From assembly GCF_902143515.1 (NCBI RefSeq), contig NZ_CABFVD010000002.1:317476-381475 (forward strand): DNA of 64,000 nucleotides, given 5' to 3'. Shown piece by piece: positions 54,424 through 62,185 of the stretch (within the stretch, counting starts at the first letter, position 1; every line of letters starts with the position of its first letter). The notes under the pieces are model-generated. The model was not told where the DNA came from. It did no database searches and saw only the letters and a list, made by a program, of their open reading frames with translations. The translations under genes were made by a program, and so were the position numbers. This stretch comes from Hathewaya massiliensis. GTDB taxonomy: Bacteria > Bacillota > Clostridia > Clostridiales > Clostridiaceae.

Positions 54424-55554
54424 GTGATAAAGGCAATAAAAATAAGATTAAAGCCCACTAATGAACAAGAAATATTAATGTTTAAATCCGTAGGATGCGC
54501 AAGATTTGCTTACAACTGGGGCCTTTCAAAATGGGAGGAAACTTATAAGCAAGGCGGCAGCCCTTCCAAAGCAAAAGTAAGAGCTGAATTTAACAATACA
54601 ATTAAAAATGATAAGAAATATCTATGGTTAAAAGAGGTATCAGCTCAGGTTACACAATATGCTTTTGAAGATTTAAATTATGCTTATAATAATTTCTTTA
54701 AAGGTTTATCAAAGTATCCTAAATTTAAAACTAAGAAAAGGTCAAGACAAAGCTTTTATGTTAGATATGATGCTATTAAATTTAAAGATGGCAAGGTTAA
54801 TTTAGAGAAAATAGGAAAGGTCAAATATAAAACTAATTATGATATTCCTAATTTACCTAAATATATTAATCCTAGATGCTATTTTGACGGGAAGTATTGG
54901 TATTTGACATTAAGTTTTGAACACAACGAAAATCAAGTTGAGTTAGATAAGGATTTATCTGTTGGAATTGATTTAGGAGTATCTAATTTAGCCATAGTGA
55001 ATTCTTTAGACAAACCAATAAAAAACATTAATAAATCTGTAAAAATTAGAAAGCTTAAAAAGAAATTAAAAAGATTACAAAGACAAGTATCAAGAAAATA
55101 TGAAGCAAATAAAAAAGAGAAGAAATTTATTAAAACCAAAAATATAATAAAGCTAGAAAAGCAAATTAAGCTCATCTATAGAAAACTAAATAATATAAGA
55201 CTTAATCACATACATCAAGCTACTAATACCATAATTAAGTTAAAACCCTATAGAGTTGTTATGGAAGATTTAAACATTAGTGGAATGATGAAAAATAAAC
55301 ATTTAGCCGAAAGTATACAAGAGCAAAAGTTTTATGAATTTATAAGGCAAATAAAATATAAATGTGAGTTTAATGGAATAGAGTTTATTCAAGTAGATAG
55401 ATTTTATCCTTCAAGCAAAATCTGTAGTTGTTGTGGCAATAAAAAAGAAAACTTAAAGTTAAAGGATAGAATTTATATATGCGATAAATGTGGCTTAAAA
55501 ATAGATAGAGATAAAAATGCTTCAATTAATCTTGGTAATTATAAAATAGCATAA
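54424..55554 (+). CDS. tnpB: TnpB RNA-guided nuclease (IS605/IStron)
   Basis: A 376-residue TnpB. The basic N-terminal helix-turn-helix starts IKIRLKPTNEQE. RuvC residues are D183 (VGIDLGVSNLA), E281 (VVMEDLNISG) and D363 (KIDRDKNASINL). The zinc finger is CSCCGNK...CDKC (C334, C337, C353, C356). All catalytic residues are present and the length is normal, so it is probably active as an omega-RNA-guided DNA nuclease that protects the element's occupancy of its site. GGGAGGTG lies before the GTG start. It lies wholly inside the intron and is encoded in the host gene's sense direction. Confidence 0.94.
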   Translation: MIKAIKIRLKPTNEQEILMFKSVGCARFAYNWGLSKWEETYKQGGSPSKAKVRAEFNNTIKNDKKYLWLKEVSAQVTQYAFEDLNYAYNNFFKGLSKYPKFKTKKRSRQSFYVRYDAIKFKDGKVNLEKIGKVKYKTNYDIPNLPKYINPRCYFDGKYWYLTLSFEHNENQVELDKDLSVGIDLGVSNLAIVNSLDKPIKNINKSVKIRKLKKKLKRLQRQVSRKYEANKKEKKFIKTKNIIKLEKQIKLIYRKLNNIRLNHIHQATNTIIKLKPYRVVMEDLNISGMMKNKHLAESIQEQKFYEFIRQIKYKCEFNGIEFIQVDRFYPSSKICSCCGNKKENLKLKDRIYICDKCGLKIDRDKNASINLGNYKIA

Positions 55555-55740
55555 TTGGTGTTTACAAAAATTATGTTATATGTACCCTGCGTTGTGGGGG
55601 AATTTAAGTCCTTGGAGAATCGCACCAAACTAGAGTAGAATAAATTATTTGAAATAGGATTCTATGAACAGGAAATGTTATTTAGTAATGAATAACAAAA
55701 GTAAAATTTATATATTTATAACTTTTTATAAGTTTTATGC
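55480..55740 (+). ncRNA. Probable TnpB omega-RNA (right end)
   Basis: TnpB guide RNAs overlap the 3' end of tnpB and extend to the element's right end, with the guide in the flank. This stretch holds a structured GC-richer block (ACCCTGCGTTGTGGGGGAAT near 55583-55602, then CTTGGAGAATCGCACCAA) and the terminal palindrome. The guide would begin at about 55741 in the CPBP exon. Inferred from family organisation. Confidence 0.6.
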
Positions 55741-55899
55741 AACGGCTCTATATTTGAAAGTATAGCTAAAGGAAATGAGATTTTAACAGGGGGACAATTT
55801 GGAGTAGAAGGTGGTCTAGTATCCTTAGGTGTGCTTATAGTTAGCATAATAATAATATTAATATTAATGAAAAAACAGGTTCAAAATAATAATATATAA
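55741..55899 (+). CDS. CPBP-family intramembrane protease, 3' exon
   Basis: Read in frame from 55741 this gives NGSIFESIAKGNEILTGGQF, then a hydrophobic helix (about VSLGVLIVSIIIILILM) and a basic tail, ending at TAA 55897-55899. N/G-S-(I/L)F..... LTGG.FG.EGGL is the usual C-terminus of clostridial CPBP proteases. It has no start or ribosome site of its own, so it is expressed only if the intron is removed. The host reading frame is preserved, implying selection for splicing or a recent insertion. Confidence 0.82.
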   Translation, partial: NGSIFESIAKGNEILTGGQFGVEGGLVSLGVLIVSIIIILILMKKQVQNNNI

Positions 55900-55982
55900 A
55901 GTATAAATAAGAATAATATAAATAAGAATTAATATAAATAAAAGTCAACATATAAACTATTTTTCTATATTAATATAGTTAT

Positions 55983-56021
55983 GGCAGTTCCTCTAAGTAA
56001 CTTTATACTGGAGGAATTGCC
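55983..56021 (+). terminator. Hairpin after the CPBP gene
   Basis: GGCAGTTCCTC pairs with GAGGAATTGCC. The following bases are A-rich rather than T-rich, so termination is uncertain. Confidence 0.45.
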
Positions 56022-56028
56022 AATTAAA

Positions 56029-56096
56029 TAAACAGAGTTCCTGCCTTCATAGGGAGTTTTTACTCCCTCTAAAGAATAGAAATCCTTATGATATTA
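56029..56096 (+). repeat. R1 repeat fragment F
   Basis: AAACAGAGTTCCTGCCTTCA, then AGGGAGTTTTTACTCCCTCT, is the left end of R1 as in copy A; the rest is absent. Confidence 0.6.
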
Positions 56097-56101
56097 TAAT
56101 T

Positions 56102-56647
56102 TTATTGATTATTATTTTGTCCATTTACTTTACTTTGGTTGTTATTTTGACCTTGTTTATTGTTGTTATTCTTGATTGAGGTATTGGTATTATTTTTATC
56201 CTCAAGTTTTGCTTTTAAAGCATCTTCTAAATCCTTTTCCATATTAATCTTACCATTTTGTATTGCTATATTTGCTTTATTAGTTAAGCTACTTTTTACA
56301 TTAGAAGATTCCTTATCTATTTCTTTATCAGCTTCATTAACTAAGATTTCATATTGTCTTTTCATTTCTGAATCAACTCTTTGAAGTTCACCCTTTTGGT
56401 GTACTTTAATAGAATTTACTGAGGAATCAACTTTTTGGTTAACATGATCTTTTATCTTGTTTTTATATGTATTAGTTACTTTTACAAGGTCTTTATCCAT
56501 ATCTTGTGAGAAATTACTTTCTAAAGATTTAAAGCCTGATGAAATTATTCCTAGTATGTTTGTGTTTAGCACTCTATCTGCATATACTTGTCCTCCCCCT
56601 ATTAGTAAAGATACGGATAAAGTTGCTATTATAATCTTTTTTTTCAT
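56102..56647 (-). CDS. Secreted coiled-coil protein with Asn/Gln-rich tail
   Basis: A 181-residue protein. Signal peptide MKKKIIIATLSVSLLIGGGQVYA (cleavage after YA likely). About 35-145 is a charged helical region (for example NTYKNKIKDHVNQKVDSSVNS), probably coiled coil, with no Cys. The last 30 residues are a low-complexity N/Q tail (KNNNNKQGQNNNQ). I recognise no family. GGAGGG precedes the ATG. It is monocistronic and divergent from the FGGY kinase. Exported cell-surface or spore-coat roles are possible. Confidence 0.68.
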   Translation of the reverse strand: MKKKIIIATLSVSLLIGGGQVYADRVLNTNILGIISSGFKSLESNFSQDMDKDLVKVTNTYKNKIKDHVNQKVDSSVNSIKVHQKGELQRVDSEMKRQYEILVNEADKEIDKESSNVKSSLTNKANIAIQNGKINMEKDLEDALKAKLEDKNNTNTSIKNNNNKQGQNNNQSKVNGQNNNQ

Positions 56648-56719
56648 GGTTACCCTCCTAAAATTTTTTTCAGCCTTTTAAATATTATCAAAAATATGGC
56701 TTTACCATCAAGGATGTGT

Positions 56720-56748
56720 TTGTGGTAAGAAAACCTTAATTGTGGTAA
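56720..56748 (+). promoter_or_regulatory. Two TTGTGGTAA direct repeats, 20 bases apart
   Basis: TTGTGGTAA starts at 56720 and 56740, two helical turns apart, upstream of the FGGY kinase. ATTGTGGTAA occurs again in reverse at the window's last ten bases. Candidate binding site for an unknown regulator. Confidence 0.35.
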
Positions 56749-56779
56749 TATGTAAATATCATATTATTGGAGGAAAACA

Positions 56780-58333
56780 ATGAGTAAAGAATATATTTTA
56801 TCTATAGATTGTGGAACTCAAAGTATAAGGGCTATGATTTTTGATATAAATGGGGATATACTTGGCAAAAGTCAAGTTGAATTTATTCCATATTTTTCAG
56901 AGCATTTAGATTGGGCTGAACAAAATGTTGAGGTATATTGGGATAGTCTTTGTAAGGCTACCAAAGAGTTAAAGAAGAAATGTGAAGATATATGGAATAA
57001 TGTTGTTGGGGTAGTAGTAACTACTATAAGAGATACTTTTATTAATATAGACAGAAAAGGAAATGTTTTAAGACCAGTTATGGTATGGCTTGATCAAAGA
57101 ATTGAAAAGAAGGTTCCAGAGCTTTCTTTTATGGAAAAAGCTGTTTTTAAAGGGATTGGCATGGAAAAAACTTTAAAAACAGTTCAAGAAAACAGTAAAG
57201 CTCATTGGATAAAACAAAATCAACCTGAAGTTTGGAAAAATACTTATAAGTTTATAATGTTATCTTGTTATTTTCACTATAAGTTATCAGGAAAATTAGT
57301 TGATTCCGTAAGCAATCAAATAGGACATATTCCATTTAACTACAAGAAAAAACAATGGGCTAATTCACCTATAGATTACAGGTGGAAAATATTTGGTGTG
57401 GAAAAGGATAAACTTCCTACCCTTGTGAATTCAGGAGATATTATAGGAAAAATAACAAAAGAAGCTAGTGAGGCTACAGGTATAAGAGAAGGGGTCCGTT
57501 TAATTGCTGGAGCTTCAGACAAGGGATGTGAAACTTTAGGTAATGGATGTATGGATGAAACTAAAGCAAGCATAAGTTTTGGAACAACTACTACAGTTCA
57601 AACCACCACAAGAGAATATGTGGAAGCAGATAGATTTATGCCAGCATATCCTTCTGCTATTCATGATAGATTTAATCCTGAAATAGCTATACTTCGAGGA
57701 TATTGGCTTATTAGTTGGTTTAAGAAAGAATTCTCTCAAATGGAAATATTAGAAGCTAAAATGATGGGAGTTTCTCCTGAACAAATATTAAATGAAAGAT
57801 TAAGAGAAGTTCCTCCAGGTGCAGATGGATTAATTCTTCAGCCTTACTGGGGTGGAGGGGCTAAGAATCCTGATGCTAGAGGTGCTATAGTGGGGTTTGC
57901 TGATGTGCATACAAAGGCACATATTTATAGAGCTATAATAGAAGGAATTAACTATGCTCTTTTAGATGGTATAGAAAAAATTGAAAGAGCCACAGAGGTA
58001 AGAATAAGCGAAATAGCTATTTGTGGTGGAGGAGCTCAAAGTGATATAATAGCTCAAATTACTGCAGATATGTTTAATAGAAGAGTATATAAGGGACAAA
58101 CTCACGAGCTTTCTGCCTTAGGAGCTTCTATGATTGGGTATGTAGCCTTAGGGGTTTATAAAAATTATGAGGAAGCTATAAAGCATATGTTTCATAGGAA
58201 GAGAGAGTTTTTACCTTATCCTGAAAATGTTAAACTCTATTCAGAACTATATAATAAGGTGTATTTAAAAGTATATCCTAGTTTGAAAGGCTTATATAAG
58301 GAAATGAAATCTATAGAGAGTCATAGGAGATAA
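56780..58333 (+). CDS. FGGY-family carbohydrate kinase
   Basis: A 517-residue sugar/polyol kinase. ATP/phosphate loops: ILSIDCGTQSIRAMIFD (residues 6-22), ISFGTTTTVQ, and the second FGGY signature region EIAICGGGAQSDIIAQITADMF, then LGASMIGYVALG. The sequence is clearly not standard GlpK (which opens with DQGTTS and has a longer FBP-regulation site). It lies immediately before a GlpA/GlpB-like operon, so glycerol or a related polyol is possible. GGAGG precedes the ATG. A terminator at 58412 separates it from the oxidoreductases. Confidence 0.87.
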   Translation: MSKEYILSIDCGTQSIRAMIFDINGDILGKSQVEFIPYFSEHLDWAEQNVEVYWDSLCKATKELKKKCEDIWNNVVGVVVTTIRDTFINIDRKGNVLRPVMVWLDQRIEKKVPELSFMEKAVFKGIGMEKTLKTVQENSKAHWIKQNQPEVWKNTYKFIMLSCYFHYKLSGKLVDSVSNQIGHIPFNYKKKQWANSPIDYRWKIFGVEKDKLPTLVNSGDIIGKITKEASEATGIREGVRLIAGASDKGCETLGNGCMDETKASISFGTTTTVQTTTREYVEADRFMPAYPSAIHDRFNPEIAILRGYWLISWFKKEFSQMEILEAKMMGVSPEQILNERLREVPPGADGLILQPYWGGGAKNPDARGAIVGFADVHTKAHIYRAIIEGINYALLDGIEKIERATEVRISEIAICGGGAQSDIIAQITADMFNRRVYKGQTHELSALGASMIGYVALGVYKNYEEAIKHMFHRKREFLPYPENVKLYSELYNKVYLKVYPSLKGLYKEMKSIESHRR

Positions 58334-58411
58334 TAAAGGAAATATTTCCTTTATATTAAATTTACCTAGAATTTGTTTTGTAGTATAATTGATTAGTAGT
58401 ATAAATATAAG

Positions 58412-58447
58412 AAACCTAGTTTAAATTATTTTATCCTAGGTTTTTTA
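58412..58447 (+). terminator. Rho-independent terminator
   Basis: AAACCTAG pairs with CTAGGTTT, then TTT. A perfect AAAGGAAATATTTCCTTT palindrome lies upstream at about 58335-58353. Confidence 0.72.
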
Positions 58448-58595
58448 ACGTTTAAATAAAAAGATTTCTTTGTTTCAGAAAAAATTTTTACTCCCATTTT
58501 GAATAATATAGGAGTATTAGAGTGGGGATTTATTAGATAAAAATTAAATTTAAACATATATAGTTTAAGCTTTTAAAAAGCTAGGAGGAAAGTTT

Positions 58596-60032
58596 ATGTA
58601 TGATGTAGCTATAATTGGAGCTGGAATTATAGGAACCTCTATTGCCAGAGAATTAGCTAAATATGATATTAAGACTATTTTAATAGATAAAGAAAACGAT
58701 GTGTCAAATGGAACAACAAAGGCAAATAGTGCAATTGTTCATGCAGGTTATGATGCAAATCCAGGCAGCAATAAGGCTAAGTTTAATGTTTTAGGTAATA
58801 AGATGTATGAAGAACTTTGTAAGGAGTTGGACGTGCCTTTTAAGAAAATAGGTTCCCTAGTTTTAGCTTTTGATAATGAGGATATAGATACATTAAAAGA
58901 ACTAAAACTGAAAGGGCAAACAAATGGGGTAGAAGGGTTAGAGCTTTTAACTAAAGAAGAAGTATTAAATTTGGAACCAAATATAAATAAAAATATTAAG
59001 GGTGCACTATATGCCAAAAGTGCAGGTATAGTAGGACCTTTTGAGCTTTCCATAGCCCTTGCAGAAAATGCTGTGGATAATGGGGTAGAACTTATATTAA
59101 ATAGTGAAGTAACAGATATAAAATTAGTGGATCATAATTATAAAATCTATATAAACCATGGAGAAAGAGAAGTAGAAAGTAAAATAGTTATAAATTGTTC
59201 AGGGGTTTATGCAGATATTATAAGCAGCATGATATGTAATACAGATTTTAAAATAACTCCAAGAAGGGGCCAATACTTTGTATTAGATAAAAGTGCAGGT
59301 GAAATAGTAAATTCTGTAATTTTTCAGTGCCCAAATAGATTAGGAAAGGGAGTTTTAGTTACTCCAACAGTTCATGGAAACCTATTAGTAGGGCCAGATG
59401 CTGAGGATATAGATGAAAGGGATATTAATGAGACCTCAGAGTCAGGTTTAAAATTTATAAGTGAGATTTCTAAAAAAAGTGTAGAAAATATTCCATTAAA
59501 TAAAGTTATAACATCTTTTTCAGGCTTAAGGGCTACAGGGGATAAGGGCGATTTTATAATTGAAGAATCTAAAGAATATAAGAATTTTATAAATGTAGCA
59601 TGTATAGAATCACCAGGTCTTACAGCAGCACCAGCCATAGCGGTTCATGTTGCTGATATGGTTAAGAAAAACATAACTAACATTAGTTTAAAGAAAGATT
59701 TTAAACCAAGACGAAAACTTGTAAGATTTATGGAGTTAAGCACAGAAGATAAAAATGAGCTTATAAAGAAAGATCCTAGATATAGCAAACTTATTTGCAG
59801 ATGTGAAAAGATAACAGAAGGTGAAATAGTAGATATTATACATAGAAATGTTGGGGCAACTACTGTAGATGGAGTAAAAAGAAGAATAAGACCTGGTATG
59901 GGAAAATGTCAAGGTGGTTTTTGCATGCCAGATATAATAGAAATACTTAGTAGAGAACTTAATGTATCTATGGAGGAAGTAGTAAAGGATAGTTTAAACT
60001 CTAAAATATTAATAGAAGAAACCAATGAATAA
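58596..60032 (+). CDS. GlpA-like FAD-dependent glycerol-3-phosphate dehydrogenase with BFD-type [2Fe-2S] domain
   Basis: A 478-residue protein. FAD site: DVAIIGAGIIGTSIARELAK (3-22), then ANSAIVHAGYDANPGSNKA and the DAO fold. A C-terminal BFD-like domain has LICRCEKITEGEI and GMGKCQGGFCMPDI (four Cys for [2Fe-2S]). This layout is the anaerobic GlpA/GlpO-type enzyme of Firmicutes that oxidises glycerol-3-phosphate. AGGAGG precedes the ATG. The next gene begins 12 bases after its stop. Confidence 0.88.
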   Translation: MYDVAIIGAGIIGTSIARELAKYDIKTILIDKENDVSNGTTKANSAIVHAGYDANPGSNKAKFNVLGNKMYEELCKELDVPFKKIGSLVLAFDNEDIDTLKELKLKGQTNGVEGLELLTKEEVLNLEPNINKNIKGALYAKSAGIVGPFELSIALAENAVDNGVELILNSEVTDIKLVDHNYKIYINHGEREVESKIVINCSGVYADIISSMICNTDFKITPRRGQYFVLDKSAGEIVNSVIFQCPNRLGKGVLVTPTVHGNLLVGPDAEDIDERDINETSESGLKFISEISKKSVENIPLNKVITSFSGLRATGDKGDFIIEESKEYKNFINVACIESPGLTAAPAIAVHVADMVKKNITNISLKKDFKPRRKLVRFMELSTEDKNELIKKDPRYSKLICRCEKITEGEIVDIIHRNVGATTVDGVKRRIRPGMGKCQGGFCMPDIIEILSRELNVSMEEVVKDSLNSKILIEETNE

Positions 60033-60044
60033 GGAGGTGGAGAG

Positions 60045-61307
60045 ATGGTTAATTATGACATAGTAATAATAGGGGGAGGACCTGCGGGTCTTGCAGCAGC
60101 TATAGAAGCTAGGGAAAATGGAGTAGATAAAATTCTAGTTTTAGAACGTTCTAGGGAACTGGGGGGAATACTTCAGCAGTGTATACATAATGGATTTGGA
60201 TTACATATATTTAAGGAAGAACTTACAGGACCTGAATATGCTGAAAGATTTATAGAAAATCTAAAATCTCATAATATAGATTATAAATTAGAAGCAACGG
60301 TTTTAGAAATTAATAAGCATAAGGAAGTTTATGCCTTAATAAAAGATGAGGGATATTTAGCTATTAAGACAAAGGCTATAATTATGTCCACGGGATGTAG
60401 GGAGCGAACTAGAGGTGCAATTAACATACCAGGTGCTAGACCAGCAGGGGTGTTTACAGCAGGAACAGCTCAAAGGTTTTTAAACTTAGAAGGTTACAAG
60501 GTGGGTAAGAAAGTGGTTATTTTAGGTTCTGGAGATATAGGACTTATAATGGCAAGAAGACTTACCCTAGAAGGGGCAAAGGTTGAAGCCGTAGTAGAAC
60601 TTATGCCTTATTCAGGAGGACTTAGAAGAAATATAGTTCAATGTCTTGATGATTTTAACATACCACTATTGCTTAGTCATACCGTAAGTAAAATCTATGG
60701 AAAACATAGAGTAGAAGGTGTTGATATTTCTGCAGTAGATTCTAATAGAAAGCCAGTACCAGGTACTGAAATACATATAGATTGTGATACCTTACTTCTT
60801 TCTGTAGGTCTTATTCCGGAAAATGGTCTGCTAGAAAGTATAGGAGTTAAACTAGATAAAATAACTTCAGGCCCTATAGTTAATGAAAGTATGGAAACCT
60901 CTGTTGAAGGTGTTTTTGCCTGTGGAAATGTGGTCCATGTTCATGATTTAGTTGACTATGTAACAGAAGAAAGCAAAAGAGCAGGTAAAAGTGCAGCAAA
61001 ATATGTAAGAGGATTACTAAAGAATAAAGTAAATAAAATAGAGGTTAAAGGAATTAATGGAGTTAGATATGTGGTTCCTCATATTATAAGAGAAGAAAAC
61101 CTAGAGGATAATATAACTCTATTAATGAGAGTAGGGGATACCTATGAAAATTCTAAATTAGTAGTTAAAAATGAAAAAGGTGAGCTTATAAAAGAGATTA
61201 AGAAAATGCATCTTGCACCGGGAGAAATGGAAAGTATTATATTAAAGAAGGAAGATATATACGGAAAAAATGTTACCAATATATATTTATCTATAGAGGA
61301 CATATAA
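60045..61307 (+). CDS. NAD(P)/FAD-dependent oxidoreductase (partner of GlpA-like)
   Basis: A 420-residue pyridine-nucleotide-disulfide-type flavoprotein. FAD loop DIVIIGGGPAGLAAAIEARE (4-23), NAD loop KVVILGSGDIGLIMARRL, and the second FAD signature TSVEGVFACGNVVHVHDLVD. The CIHNGFGL segment is typical of this clostridial subgroup. It probably passes electrons between GlpA-like FAD and NAD or another carrier. A DUF1667 protein follows, completing the usual three-gene set. Confidence 0.88.
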   Translation: MVNYDIVIIGGGPAGLAAAIEARENGVDKILVLERSRELGGILQQCIHNGFGLHIFKEELTGPEYAERFIENLKSHNIDYKLEATVLEINKHKEVYALIKDEGYLAIKTKAIIMSTGCRERTRGAINIPGARPAGVFTAGTAQRFLNLEGYKVGKKVVILGSGDIGLIMARRLTLEGAKVEAVVELMPYSGGLRRNIVQCLDDFNIPLLLSHTVSKIYGKHRVEGVDISAVDSNRKPVPGTEIHIDCDTLLLSVGLIPENGLLESIGVKLDKITSGPIVNESMETSVEGVFACGNVVHVHDLVDYVTEESKRAGKSAAKYVRGLLKNKVNKIEVKGINGVRYVVPHIIREENLEDNITLLMRVGDTYENSKLVVKNEKGELIKEIKKMHLAPGEMESIILKKEDIYGKNVTNIYLSIEDI

Positions 61308-61410
61308 AACCTAGATTTGTAAATTTAATATTACATAAAGCATTAAACATATCTTATATATTACTAATTTCATATATAAGAAAAATAAACTTAAAGTGAG
61401 GAGAAAAAAA

Positions 61411-61770
61411 GTGGACAAGAAAGACTTAGTTTGTATAGTGTGTCCAAAGGGATGTAGGCTAACAGTAGAAAAAATAGATAACAGCTTTAAAGTATTGGGT
61501 AATAGTTGTAAGAGGGGAGAGATATACGGTATAAATGAAAGTAAAAATCCAACTAGAGTCCTTACAACTACTATAAAGTTATTAAATTCTAAATATAATA
61601 GATTACCTGTTAAAACAAAGGAGCCAATTCCAAAAGAACTTTTATTTAATGCTATGGAAGTTATAAACTCTATGGAGATTAAAGCACCTATTAAGGTTGG
61701 ACAGGTTGTGTTAGAAAATATTTTAAGCACAGGTATAGACATTGTAGCGACAAAAACTGTAGAATCTTAA
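61411..61770 (+). CDS. DUF1667 protein (GlpA/GlpB operon, CxxC)
   Basis: A 119-residue protein opening VDKKDLVCIVCPKGCRLTV, with CIVCPKGC and a fourth Cys in LGNSCKRG, as in DUF1667. These Cys probably bind an Fe-S cluster or zinc. Members almost always follow the two flavoprotein genes above. The GTG at 61411 lies seven bases after GAGGAG; an in-frame GTG at 61396 overlaps it. The set GlpA-like/flavoprotein/DUF1667 is likely one electron-transfer complex. Confidence 0.87.
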   Translation: MDKKDLVCIVCPKGCRLTVEKIDNSFKVLGNSCKRGEIYGINESKNPTRVLTTTIKLLNSKYNRLPVKTKEPIPKELLFNAMEVINSMEIKAPIKVGQVVLENILSTGIDIVATKTVES

Positions 61771-61821
61771 ATTTAAAGTATAAAGTGATTTTTGCATCTA
61801 AGAATCTTAAGTAATCTTTAG

Positions 61822-61872
61822 CACCTAGATACATAGTATTATTATAACTATGTATCTAGGTGTTTATTTTTT
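61822..61872 (+). terminator. Rho-independent terminator, 16-bp stem
   Basis: CACCTAGATACATAGT and ACTATGTATCTAGGTG are perfectly complementary, then TTTATTTTTT. Confidence 0.92.
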
Positions 61873-61995
61873 AGAGATCCAACCTAATAACTTATAATTC
61901 AAAATTGCAAGTCTGTCAAAAAAATATTGCAAAACCCTTAAATTTATGATAAAGTAAAAAGAAAAATTTAGCACTATAAAGTGCTACAATTTATT

Positions 61996-62125
61996 CAATG
62001 ACTATTGGCTCTAGTACTCGCATCTTATTCAAAGTTAGAGAAAAAGTGGCTACATCCTTAGGGAAGTATTTGTAAGTTTCAGTAGGAGTAAAAGCTTTAT
62101 ATGAAGTCAAAGATTAAGTTTATTT
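61996..62125 (-). repeat. R1 dispersed repeat, copy D (shortened)
   Basis: Read on the minus strand: CTTTGACTTCA, TTTTACTCCTACTGAAACTT, AAGGATGTAGCCACTTTTTC and GTACTAGAGCCAATAGTCATTG, matching copy B at both ends. The CCAAATCTTCGATTTGG hairpin is missing. Confidence 0.65.
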
Positions 62126-62185
62126 TAGAAAATTATTTATAAATTATAAGTAGATAAATCAATTAAATTATAAGGGGCGGTTTAA

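Larger units (their letters stand above)
53792..55740 (+). mobile_element. IStron (group I intron + IS605-type tnpB) inserted in a CPBP gene
   Basis: A 1.95-kb element has a group I ribozyme at its 5' end, tnpB in the middle and an IS605-like right end. Both ends carry ATAACTTTTTATAAG-like subterminal palindromes. The host frame is broken at 53792 and resumes at 55741, so splicing would restore the protease. No tnpA is present; mobility would need one in trans. Boundaries are accurate to about eight bases. Confidence 0.85.

Noticed and set aside
56780..58333. FGGY kinase as canonical glycerol kinase
   Set aside because: The opening CGTQS and the overall sequence differ from GlpK (DQGTTS), so only the family is claimed.
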